Origin: Benincasa hispida
Taxonomy: Eukaryota; Streptophyta; Magnoliopsida; Cucurbitales; Cucurbitaceae
Assembly: GCF_009727055.1 (NCBI RefSeq)
Contig: NC_052349.1
Coordinates: 46,630,276 to 46,694,275 of the forward strand
DNA length: 64,000 nucleotides
Reading direction: 5' to 3'
Made by a program: the position numbers and the translations under genes. The notes beneath the pieces were generated by a model, which saw only the letters and a program-made list of their open reading frames with translations, was not told the DNA's origin and searched no databases. Shown here in pieces: positions 33,057 through 44,000 of the stretch (position 1 is the first letter of the stretch; each line of letters starts with the position of its first letter).

Positions 33057-33612
33057 NNNNNNNNNNNNNNNNNNNNNNNNNNNNNNNNNNNNNNNNNNNN
33101 NNNNNNNNNNNNNNNNNNNNNNNNNNNNNNNNNNNNNNNNNNNNNNNNNNNNNNNNNNNNNNNNNNNNNNNNNNNNNNNNNNNNNNNNNNNNNNNNNNNN
33201 NNNNNNNNNNNNNNNNNNNNNNNNNNNNNNNNNNNNNNNNNNNNNNNNNNNNNNNNNNNNNNNNNNNNNNNNNNNNNNNNNNNNNNNNNNNNNNNNNNNN
33301 NNNNNNNNNNNNNNNNNNNNNNNNNNNNNNNNNNNNNNNNNNNNNNNNNNNNNNNNNNNNNNNNNNNNNNNNNNNNNNNNNNNNNNNNNNNNNNNNNNNN
33401 NNNNNNNNNNNNNNNNNNNNNNNNNNNNNNNNNNNNNNNNNNNNNNNNNNNNNNNNNNNNNNNNNNNNNNNNNNNNNNNNNNNNNNNNNNNNNNNNNNNN
33501 NNNNNNNNNNNNNNNNNNNNNNNNNNNNNNNNNNNNNNNNNNNNNNNNNNNNNNNNNNNNNNNNNNNNNNNNNNNNNNNNNNNNNNNNNNNNNNNNNNNN
33601 NNNNNNNNNNNN
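33057..33612. other. Assembly gap (556 N)
   Basis: Unknown sequence, entered by the tandem repeat on the left and by copia RT on the right. Confidence 1.
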
Positions 33613-35123
33613 AAAGCCATGGACCACGAAATGGAGTCTATGTACTTCAATTCTATCTGGAAACTTGTAGATCAACAAAATGATGTAAAACCAATTGGTT
33701 ATAAGTGGATCTACAAGAGAAAACGAGACCAAGCCGGTAAAGTACAGACTTTTAAGGCTCGACTTGTGGCAAAGGGTTATACCTAGAGAGAGAGGGTGGA
33801 CTATGAAGAAACTTTCTCTCCCGTTGCCATGCTTAAGCCGATTAGAATACTCTTATCCATTGCCACCTTTTATGACTATGAAATTTGGTAGATGGATGTC
33901 AAGAAAACCTTTTTAAATGGCAATCTTGAGGAAAGTATCTATATGGCTCAATCAGAGGGGTTTATTGCACAAGGTCAAGAACAAAAGGTTTGTAAGCTTC
34001 AAAAATCCATTTGTGGGTTGAAACAAGCTTCTAGATCTTGGAATATAAGATTTGATATTGCGATCAAATCTTATGGCTTTGTATAGAATATTGACGAGCC
34101 TTGTGTTTACAAAAAGATCTTCAATTCTACTATAGCGTTCTTAGTTTTATATGTTGACGATATTCTACTCATTGGGAATGAAGTAGATTATATAACTGAC
34201 ATCAAAAAATGGCTAGCAACGCAGTTCCAAATGAAAGATTTAGGAAATGCGCAGTATGTTCTCGGGATTCAAATTATTCGAAACCGCAAGAACAGAACAC
34301 TAGCCATGTCTCAAGCAACTTATATAGACAAAATGTTGTCTAGGTATAAGATGCAGAATTCCAAAAGAGGCTTGTTACCTTACAGATATGGAATTCATTT
34401 GTCAAAGGATCAATGTCCTAAGACACCTCAAGAGGTTGAGGATATGAGACGCATTCCCTATGCTTCCGCAGTAGGGAGCCTGATGTATGCAATGTTATGT
34501 ACTAGACCTGACATATGCTACTCAGTAGGGATAGTTAGTATGTATCAGTCCAATCCTGGATATGATCATTGGACTGTCGTTAAGAATATCCTCAAGTATC
34601 TTAGGAGAACGAGGAACTACATGCTTGTGTATGGTACTAAGGATTTGACCCTTACTGGATACACTGACTCTGATTTTCAAACCGATAAAGATGCAAGAAA
34701 ATCTACATCGGGATCAGTGTTCATTCTGAATGGAGGACCAGTAGTGTAGAGAAGTGTGAAGCAAAACTGTATTGCGGACTCCACAATGGAAGCTGAATAC
34801 GTAGCTGCTTGTGAAGCAGCAAAGGAAGTAGTATGGTTGAGGAAATTCTTGACAGAATTAGAAGTCGTTCCAAATATGTATCTACCTATCACCTTATATT
34901 TTTATAATAGTGGTGCAGTTGCAAATTCAAGAGAATCAAGAAGCCACAAGCGCGACAAGCATATTGGCACAAATACCATCTGATCTGGGAGATTGTACAT
35001 CGTGGAGACGTTGTAGTAACCCAGATATCTTCTGAGCAAAACATTGTTGATCCTTTTACAAAGACCCCCACGGCTAAACTGTTTGAAGGTCACCTACAAA
35101 GTCTAGGTCTACGAAGTTTGTAA
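33613..35123 (+). pseudogene. copia RT/RNase H with four in-frame TAG codons
   Basis: Starts within RT (HEMESMYFNSIWKLVD, PIGYKWIYKRKRDQAGKVQ). Motifs include LVAKGYT, GLKQASRSWN, LYVDDILLIGN (YVDD at 34150-34161), ASAVGSLMYAMLCTRPDICY and RNase H GYTDSDFQ, STMEAEYVAA, then NSGAVANS where the usual Asp is replaced (YFYNSGA for YCDNSGA). TAG occurs at 33784, 33889, 34084 (all at usual Gln positions) and 34747 (usual Trp), and a frameshift lies near 34965. The usual C-terminus (EQNIVDPFTKT) ends with TAA at 35121, followed by a PPT-like GACAAGTGGGAGA. Two noisy copies at 48472 and 59492 share the same stops. Confidence 0.92.
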
Positions 35124-35236
35124 ACTAGGACAAGTGGGAGAACTTTTGGGTATATGCCCTAGTTTATTGTATTCATATGTTTATTATACTCATATGTTTC
35201 TAACTTAAATTGTACATTGAGATACTTCACTAGGAG
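35124..35236 (+). other. copia 3' non-coding tail
   Basis: After the stop come a PPT-like AAGTGGGAGA, GTATATGCCCTAGTTTATTG and a T-rich stretch up to CTTCACTAGGAG. At 61240-61260 the same sequence continues into a PPT and LTR, so an LTR is expected but missing after 35236. Confidence 0.7.
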
Positions 35237-35237
35237 N
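35237..35237. other. Single-N assembly join
   Basis: One N exactly where the copia 3' tail should meet an LTR. The sequence on the right is instead copia 5' UTR. Most simply a forced contig join. Confidence 0.9.
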
Positions 35238-36747
35238 ATTTAGATTTAAAATCCCACCATAGGAAGCATGTAACATGCATTAAAAGTATGTTATAGTTGA
35301 TATAATATATAGTATGCATGTTAGGGTTTCTTGTATTTAATATAAATGTTATATTAAATTTGAATGCCTCATGTATGTTGTGGATGTTTAGCATGTCTAA
35401 AGTTTTATAAGTGTGATAAAATTGGGATAGACATTTAAAATCCATAAACAATAGTTGCATGCTCACGTAGGTTGACCATCTATTTTAATTGTTAAAACTT
35501 ATAAAACCTAGGTTACAAACTCAACTGGTATATATTCCTATCTAAGGTTGGGGGTACTTAAGTTGACGGGTTATAGAACACCTCCTACCTGGGGATTATG
35601 GCTGGATAATTGAGCGTTGATAACTGGTTTTATGAGCATACGTGAGTGATGTGAGGTAATAAAACGGTTTATCACCTAGACATCGTAGGTTAAAATCCGA
35701 TTATAAGAGTTATACTTGGATAAATCACATAGACTTAGGGTTGTTTTATTAGCTGAAAAGAACCTAAGTATAAATCCACCCAAAATAGAACACTTCAGTG
35801 GTAGTTTAATAACTTCTATATGATAGAGTTATTAGAAAACTTTAGTGGGAGATTAATAACATATACGATACGTTTTTTTTAGCTCTCACGTCTCTAAGAG
35901 TTCACAATCTAGATTTAAGCGGCACTTCGTGTCACCCTGAGAGTGACCTCTCTACGGACATTATTTTTTAGCTTAAATCTAGATTTTGGTGAATAAGAGG
36001 AAGTTGTTTAAATATAAGTCTATTATACGATAAATAGATTTCAATTGCCACGTCTCCATATAGTTTACATCGTGAGATTCATATGACGCTTCGTGTCACC
36101 CTGGGAGTGACCTCCCTACGGAAAGTGTTTTGTATGAGTCAATATCAAGGTAAATGGAGGAAGTAGTTCATAGTAAGTGGGTGAAGGATATGTGTCAATA
36201 TATCCCGCGGTCTCCTCCATTAGTTTGAACCGTGAGATTCCTATGTTTCGCATGCTTGTTAGCTTTAAGCGACCCTTTGCTAGTCATTTAACGACGGCTA
36301 TCCCCACGGAGGGTTGTAACATAGGATTCGGAATAACCCAGGCTTTAGTAAAATGAATAGGGTCTTATAGTTCCGTCTTGGATGTTGTCTTCTATTTCGG
36401 AGGCAAATTCATACCATCCTATAGGATTTGAAAATGGCGGGTCACACTTACAAGAATTACTAAGTTGTTAGTAAAGATCTTGTCCGAAAACAATAACTAA
36501 ACGACTATAGGAATAAGAGTTATTCCAGAGACAATAGGAATAAGAGTTATTCCTAGGATAGTGGTTGGTCAAAATTGTTTGTTTTAGTGAAGGAGTATTT
36601 GGCTGTCCCACGGTAGCACATATTCTGACTCGCTAAAATATCGTTGGAAATAAATAATTGTCATGGGTACATTATTACTTTTTGCTAAAACTTGACTTTG
36701 GATTTAATTACAGTTTGCTAATTAGAAGTTGTTTGAATTTTATCAGC
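35238..36747 (+). other. copia 5' untranslated region
   Basis: Non-coding and colinear with the noisy stretches 43560-45100 and 56490-57560. It has a repeated theme, CACGTCTC...GTTCACA or TTTACATCGTGAGATTC, then a GCTTCGTGTCACCCTG word and GAGTGACCTCxCTACGG, at about 35888-35965, 36050-36125 and, more diverged, 36210-36310. No open frame of note. Confidence 0.65.
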
Positions 36748-37385
36748 ATGTCGAATTCTAGAATACTCACTTCTGATGTACGTAACAGTAAAATCAATTC
36801 AACAAACAAATTACTAGTGATTGATTATACCAAAAGAGTTTTAACGAAGGATTGTCCTCTATCTCCCAACTCATCTAAAATTATGAATTATGTAGATAAG
36901 AATGCTGAATTCAAACAACAAGATAAATATGATTTACTTGTTGATTTACTTGTTATCGAAGTATGTTTAGTGGAAAACGATAAAATCTGGATAATTGATT
37001 CAGGTGCCGCTAATCATGTATATAGTATCTCACAAGAAACAAGTTCCTGGAGACAGTTGATAGAAGGTGAAACAATCTTTAAGGTAGGGACCGAGGAGAT
37101 AAGTACATTTATTTCAAAAATGTATATTATCTTCCTTCTATGAAAAGGAATCTTATTTCTGTCTCATGTTTGCTAGAACAAAATTATAAAGTTCATTTCG
37201 AAAATAGTGAAGTGTTCATCAAAATGGGAAATAAATAGATTTGCTCTACAAAATTAAAAAAAAAAAAACTTGTACATTAAAACCAACTGAGGTCAAAGCT
37301 GTTTTAAACATAGAGATGTTTAAAACTGCTGGGACTTATAAGAAGAGGAATATTTCTCCAAATGCCTATCTTTGGCACTTGTCTT
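36748..37385 (+). pseudogene. copia-A gag-protease with most of gag deleted
   Basis: An open frame runs from MSNSRILTSDVRNSKINS through KRVLTKDCPLSP to KYDLLVDLLVIEVCLVEN and then WIIDSGAANHVYSISQETSS, with the protease DSGA motif at about 36997-37008. Intact copia gag puts roughly 200 codons, including the CCHC knuckle, between these two parts; here the N-terminus joins almost directly to the protease leader with the frame kept. A frameshift near 37095 is followed by YYLPSMKRNLISVS and FENSEVFIKMGNK, then a stop. It ends in PNAYLWHL, where 3' LTR sequence begins. Confidence 0.85.
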
Positions 37386-37811
37386 GTCCAAGCATGAGCT
37401 GCAACACATGCAGCTCTTCTCTTTGCATGTTGATCTACAATATAATGAGAAGATTGGAGTGAAAATTGGGCATGCAATAAAAAGGTTTTTTAGAGAAAAA
37501 CTGGTTTGAAGAAAGGTTCTTCAACCTTGTTGCAGCAGTGAGCTTTTCTCCTTCATCCTTTGATTCAAGCTTGTTTTGAGTCCCACAACTCAATCTAGAG
37601 CACCAAGAGAATAGTGGGGAAGATCTTGAGGTGGTCTACAACAAGATATGGAGAAGATTTCAGCTAGAGATGGAGTTTTGAAGAAGCTCTTCAAGAGGTA
37701 TGTCGTGAAACCCATTTTTCTGCAGAAGCATGCTTTATATTATGCCAAAATTAGTGAATTTGAATGCTTAGATGATCTTTGTTCTTCCGCTGCAATTGAT
37801 ACAATCCTACA
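37386..37811 (+). repeat. copia-A 3' LTR remnant
   Basis: Matches the last 400 bases of 30707-32545 from AAGCATGAGCTGCAACAC to CTACA, directly followed by the TSD CACGT. Confidence 0.92.
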
Positions 37812-37998
37812 CACGTTCCTTCGAAGCCTGGTTGCTCAAATTAGCTCTTAATTGCTCCAAATTAACCTCAAATAGCTCGTAACGACTGATTCTACCTCCA
37901 AGATGCTCAATGCCTACAAAAATAATCAAATTGACACATTAAACATAATAACGATCTAGAATTAAGAAGAGGAAAATAGCACATTTTCAGTACTATCA
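37812..37998 (-). repeat. gypsy-C 5' LTR, part 2 (outer end)
   Basis: Continues the right LTR after copia-A: GAAGCCTGGTTGCTCAAATT, AGCTCGTAACGACTGATTC and CACATTTTCAGTACTATCA, parallel to 26676-26858. Confidence 0.93.
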
Positions 37999-38003
37999 CA
38001 ACC

Positions 38004-38431
38004 AATATATCTGAATGCATGAATTTAGTTTTAAAGGAAGCATGCAATTTACCCGTTGTTGGTCTCCTTGAATCTATCTATAGTTTTGTTCAAACATGGT
38101 TTTACAAACATCGTAGTCATTGGAGTTTCCAGCGTTCTAAATTGTCCTTGTATGTAAAGAACATTATTCGATCAGCCTTAAGTGACAGTAGGTCAATGGA
38201 TGTAAGTGTTCATTTATTTACACAATATTTGTATTCGATTTAGCCTATTATTAATAGTAAACATCGTAAATTTATCTTCTTTTTTTTTTTTTTTTGTAGT
38301 TATACCCCATTAACCAGTATGAATTTGAAGTGCATGATTGCTCCAACCAATTTGTTGTTAACGTTCTGAATGGGACCTAGACATGATCCCATGCTCTCAT
38401 TCATGCATTACATTATCTCGTAGGAACCTTC
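38004..38431 (+). pseudogene. MULE transposase C-terminal part with intron
   Basis: NISECMNLVLKEACNLPVVG, LLESIYSFVQTWFYKHR and LSLYVKNIIRSALSDSRSMD are the usual MULE C-terminal helices. An intron (38202-38299) splits the gene, and the next exon gives LYPINQYEFEVHDCSNQFVV, the start of the SWIM zinc-finger region. The frame then fails (TAG near 38379). It is interrupted at 38432 by copia-B. Confidence 0.88.
38202..38299 (+). other. Predicted intron of the MULE transposase gene
   Basis: Donor GTAAGT at 38202; acceptor after a long T tract, ending TTTTTGTAG at 38299; 98 bp. Joining the exons keeps frame and domain order (SRSMD then LYPINQ). No RNA evidence is available. Confidence 0.75.
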
Positions 38432-41044
38432 TGTTGGATTTTATGTCCTAAAACTCGTAGTTTGTAAATTAATAAACATATTATGTTTTGTTTTTTGATA
38501 AAGTTGTTATTGAAATTGTAATCTTGAATCAAAGAAACTAAGGTTCTGAGGCTATTTAATGTAGTTTGAACTTTATGTAGTGACATAAATGTGGATCAAG
38601 TTCAAATATATAGCCAAAATGTTCTATAGTATATGAATAAGGTTGGGCGCCTTATTCTTGGGACATTATGGATGCAGCACACTTTGTAGTTAGTACAAAT
38701 AATGTGATTTTGAATCGTTCATATAGAGATATATGAGTGGGGGCATCCTATGCAACGAGTTTTCATAAGACTGAACCATGAAATAGTCGCTTTTTACGTT
38801 CTAAATGTCGTTTTATGTATAAAACTGACTATTTCGTTAATTGATGACCTAGGTAACTTAATCTTAATCCTGAGCTAACTATGAACTCTTGTTCATTCAG
38901 AATTATCCTTAGATCTACATAGGTGAGGGCAGCTCATCATCGCTGGCCCAATAAGCCTCTCATTTCAGAGGTAAAATCAGGTGGATAGTTGGGAACATAG
39001 GGTCCAAGACAGAATTTACTCCTACCCATTATAGGGATAGTAGATAGGTTGTTCCCTTTAGTACTGAATTTAGGTCTTGAATAAGGGGCCCCACCATCTC
39101 CTTGGCTCGAGAGACATTCGGTTTATAGGTTAGACCTTAAACCAATTGTTCATTAGAGGATCAATGGAACTTAAGGAACAAGATGTAGTCTCGGGTGTAA
39201 AACAATTTTTATGACCCAGCCGAGATTATGAACAACCTGTGAAGGATTAGCTTACTAATCATGGTTATATCAAATGGACACAAATATATCTATAGTGAGG
39301 GGAGTGCAACTACGAGACTATAGTGGAATGACCCGTTAGTTAACAAATATTGATTAGCTCCGTCTAAAGAGTTTAGCCAACTAATCTCAGATCGTTGGAG
39401 CCCATGATCTATAGGTCCATTAGGTTCCCCTACTAGCACATATGGAATAAACTCCCCTACTAGCACATATGGAATAAACTTAGAACAGTATGATAGAATG
39501 ATTCAAATTGTTCGAATTAGGTGAAGAGAGAGAAACCGACAAGTATATGTGATATAGTGGTCGGTTTTTCAGTTTAGAGGAGAGTGGATACTATCGTTGA
39601 GCATGCTCTGAATACTCTTTATATGTGGTTTCCAATTCGAAAACACATCAAGACCGATTATGAAATGGAGCGATTACATATTTCAGTAAACCAAGACAGA
39701 CAGATACTTATGTCTCGTGTAATCGCGTACAAAGAGAGATACATTAAAAGTCAAGAGTTTGAAAGCCTGTGTCTCTTGAGACTTTGACATAGTGAATAGC
39801 ATTGTGTCAGCCATGACTTAATATTCAAATTTGTGATTTTGAAATTTCGAGTAAATGTATATGTGGATTTCATGCCTACAGGTGTCCGCGACTACAAAGC
39901 AGAGGCTATCAAATATTGTGAGTAAAACTAGCAACGAGATATAAAATGCAAAATCAATAAGAAATCAAAAACTCTACTTAAATGCACAAATGTACTACTG
40001 GTCAAAAGTTTGAGCTTTGACCAAATGGACTATTTTTGCCCCTTTGATGGCTAGTCGAGAGACCATCCGGGTAAAACATGATTGGAACACATGTTGATAG
40101 GTGAGGATATAAGTACACGACCACACTAACATTACTTAGTTGGGGTAGGCATAAGGATATAAATTTTATCTAGCTCTTAATATAGTGGAGACATTAAGTC
40201 ATAAGTGACTAACGTAAGGGCATCGCCTCTACATCCCGGAGATTATTCCACAGGTGGTGTAGGTGGTTAACGATATTTGTTATATATGCGGTGGTGTTAG
40301 TTTCAAATAGGAAGTGTCACGACACACCGTGTGCGTAGATTCAGTTACAGACATTATTTTGGATTGTTGTTTTCGCTATAAACAATAACGGCGTAGTGTA
40401 ATTTGAAATTAAACGACTTTTGCTACAATCTTGCCATCTCTGTGAAACGGTTAATAGTGCATAATAATTGGGTCTAGGTGACAAAAACACTATCACAGAC
40501 CGATCGAATCGCCGCATCAATAATTCTCAATTTTTATACTCTCTCCACGATTGTCCTCTTTCTCTCATCTGTCTCTCACCCGATACATTCTAGATACTAA
40601 TACGCTCCGACAGGAGGTCGACGAAATTGGGGTTCTGCTGGAACCCACAACCCGGTTCTCGCCATTACTAGTAGCCCGATTCTAGTTGAGGACATGGGAG
40701 AGGCGTGTCTCTCCGACTTCATCATCAACCTTCATATTGGTGGTCCGAAACATGTTGGGCAGTCGAGAATCATATAGCACGAGGAAAAGCGGTTTTCGGG
40801 AGCTCTACAACGGTTGTATCCTATCCTACAATTAATATATCTTGCCCAGGTTGGGATGAGTTTGCGACGCATAGTGACAAATCTTTGTTATCACATACCT
40901 CAGACCGGATTGCTTAATTCTCTCTCATACTATTTGGCTCATCGTTAAATAAGCATCTCATCACCAGAGTTGTAATGTACAGGTTCTGAATATTTGCTAC
41001 ACCTAGCGCTAATGTAGATGTCCTGGCCCGTCGTGCTATCCATC
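38432..41044 (+). repeat. copia-B 5' LTR (clean to 39579, then noisy)
   Basis: The first 1,148 bases parallel the 3' LTR at 50190 with scattered substitutions. A 29-30 bp duplication of the CCCCTACTAGCACATATGG segment near 39429-39478 is absent from the 3' LTR. Beyond 39579 only fragments match (GGAAAAGCGGTTTTCGGGAG near 40780; CCATCATGTG at about 41039). Confidence 0.8.
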
Positions 41045-44000
41045 ATGTGCTGTTTCTTAGAGCATGCTAGAATTGCTCAATTGCTTTTTGAGCAGAGGTC
41101 GTGAAATTTATGGGGTTGCTTTTTTGTCTCTCTCCATTCCCTGGAAAATTTGTTAAGTGTGTGAGTGAATCAGAGTGTGGACTAGAAGATGGGTGTATAG
41201 ATTAATGATTTTGATTGGGCATTGAGATTATACAGTATACCTTTTAATAGATTATCTTGTGAAAATATAAATTGATTTAAGTTGGGGGCTCTATCATGTG
41301 AATATCTTCTCTAGCTATCGATCCCAACACCTGAACAGTTTTTATTGAAAGCATCAAGAACGACGAAACGCTCAACATGAGTAATGCTCGAGTGGGATAA
41401 ATAAATGGAGTCTGGTAAAATTTTTTAGTGGAGGGCTCGACTCTTAAGAAGTTGAATTGGGCTGTAATTTCTTGATTCACGCGAAGAAGACCAGAGAGTC
41501 CAGATGCATATTATAGTATGTTAGATGTAAGGTACTAAACAGTTCAGCTTATCCTAATATTAAGTTACAAGCATGAGTTCCGCATCGAAAAAAACCGCAC
41601 GTATCGAAGCTGCGTAGTTGTTAGTGTAATGAATCAGCCCCAGCTACATGCACACTTGGTGGACCACCCTTATCAGGCCAATAAACGCGTCCTAAGGGCA
41701 AGCTTAACTTAGCTTCTACACTACATAAGAAGCGCGCGATTGGGCAAAACCTCTGAGATAGCTCGGGCGCCTACCCTAGTGAAAGGGTTAGCGATCTAAT
41801 TAGAGAAAAAGGCTGATGTTATAGGACAGCAGCTGGGCTCGCATGAGCTTAGTCAAGACATGCCCGTGGACGCAGGCCCTCGGAGCTTTGCATGCGCACG
41901 GCCGCGCAGAGCGCTCCTGATCAAGCTACGCACGCTTGGCATTTAATCAGTCGCTCTTCGTTTTCTGCGAGAGTCCAGCACGCGCGATCAGACAGCCTGC
42001 CTAGTCACGGAACATATGTGTGGCATAAAGCTCACGTCTGAGGTGTCTCATCACTTCGAGAGTCGGGAGAACCGATCATCCTACAGCAGCGTTCCAGTTT
42101 AACCGCTCCCCTGGATCCACTGTAGATTCATCCTGGTCATCCATGTGAAGTATCACTAAGCCTATCAATCTCGATCACGGAAGAGGAATGAACAGCGAAA
42201 CATGCTAAGTGAGGCCCACCGGTCACAAGATGAAAGAGTTCTGCTGAGTAAAGAAGTTTGAGCCACAAATCCTGGATAAACCGTACGCGCCGTGTTTGGA
42301 AGACCCAAACGAGAACTGACAGTAGAAGTTCTTAGTGACAATGGAGAGATCTCCCGACCGAAGAGATCAGCTTGGGAGCTGGGCCGAAGATTTGAGACAG
42401 AATGCAGTTTGCACTTCGCATTCTACGCGCTCCTTCGACAGTTCTGATCGCACTTCGTTGATTTTGCACTCGCGTTGTTGAGCTCCAGAATCCCAGCAGA
42501 TTTTGAAAACAAGGTCAGTTGGGGGACGTTCAAAACAGTCCGGCAATTAATACCTGAGGCGGTACAGTGACAGTTGTTCGAACGGTCGAAATGCACATTG
42601 ATCCTTATGAGCGCGTGTGTGGTTCACACTGGTTTTTCGATTCATTTTGGCGTCAGATGTGATGCAGCCCGAAAATTCTATCTATCAGCGTCCTCGTGTA
42701 TGATAGCACGCTTTGCATATCTTGTATTTGTTATTTAAGGCTTTAATAGGTTTCAATGTGACTTTTCGTTTACACATTAGTGTTTCATTGATGAGTACAG
42801 GTGAATCCTGGGAAAGCACTCCGCCCTCTTGCTTCTGGCCAGTATTGCATATCGTGGTAGAGCGCATCCACACTAGTTAAGCTAGGTTTGTTTTGTATGG
42901 GTATATATCGGAAATATCGGATATATTGGGTACTTATAGATGAATATATATATATATTGATGTGATAGATAATAATAGGTACTTTGTTTGAATTTATAAA
43001 ATAGTTGTGTTGAGAGTTATGTTTGTATTTAGCTTTTGTTTATACGTACTTGAACTAGCTAATTTTTACAATATACTCCTCTCTAATATCACACGCAAAC
43101 ACATGCTCACACTCATACTATGACAATCTTATTTTACGAAAACTCTTTTTCTTCACAAGCTCGTATAATACCGTTTTCTAAAAACACTAGTTTTTACTAC
43201 TACTAAATGGTACCAGGTGGGGGTTGGAGTTTTTGAGTATAATTGTTATATCAAGCAATATTATTGCATTGAAGGAATAGCGCTGCTGCACAACCGGTAT
43301 GAGTGGGGCAGTTTTTTACAAAAATTAGAATGAGGCTCTACGGTAATTGGTACTGATGATATAGCTTAACTTATGAGTTCGTGAGGCGGAATAAGTTCAT
43401 CTAGCATATATCTCTATATCGACTCTAAGAAAGAAATGATCTCTACGAGCATTGTGAAGCAATCTCTTAGTGAACAACAATGAGCTAAGTATAGTTAGTC
43501 AAAATGCTCATACTTGCACACGTGTTAGAGCCTACTATAAAAGCAATCACACAAATTATTTTAATCATGATTAAATGAATGGATGACTTTTGCTCCGAAT
43601 ATCTCGAGATTTTGGATTTGTGTGAAAAATCAAGTTACAAAGCGGCAGGAAGAGATCCTATGAGAAAAAGTAGTCATTGATACGTTAAGGTCGATAAGGC
43701 TATATGTTAAACGTTAACAAGGATCTCAGCGCTATGTGCAAATCTAAGCACTACTTGAATAATCTTTACGAACTTTGGTAAAGTGTTTTCTCACAAGTCG
43801 AGTGTTTAGAGATCGAGCCAGCTAGTCGTGATTGTAGGTTACGGAGTTGGTTCTTCGTGTAATGAAAGCTAATGCAGGTGGAGACGTACGAAATGATCGA
43901 GGCTCACAAATGAACCAATGATCGAGAGTAGTGCAGAGTGAAAGTAATTATTCCTAGAAATTTTGGAGTATCATTAAAAATCTACTATTATTCACATCAC

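Larger units (their letters stand above)
30707..37811 (+). mobile_element. copia-A: Ty1/copia element, internally rearranged in the assembly
   Basis: Starts TGTTGGGTATTATGTCC and ends ATACAATCCTACA, flanked by CACGT on both sides (30702-30706, 37812-37816). Removing it restores the gypsy-C LTR sequence seen at about 26676. The order inside is 5' LTR, PBS, 5' UTR, gap, RT/RNase H, single N, 5' UTR/gag/protease, 3' LTR tail. Pol before gag is impossible for one element, so the middle contig is probably misplaced. The 3' LTR keeps only its last 426 bases. Confidence 0.85.
23864..37998 (-). mobile_element. gypsy-C: Athila-like element with gag remnant but no pol, carrying nested insertions
   Basis: The LTR ends are TGGCAGGG (left) and CTATCA (right) on the plus strand; the minus-strand start is TGATAGCACC. 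The flanks TAACC (23859-23863) and CAACC (37999-38003) are a TSD with one mismatch, and the MULE frame continues across them. A PPT next to the left LTR sets the minus orientation, so the right LTR is the 5' one. Only a gag portion is readable inside; no RT or integrase. The left LTR holds a solo gypsy LTR and the right LTR holds copia-A. A 718-base gap hides the PBS. Confidence 0.88.
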
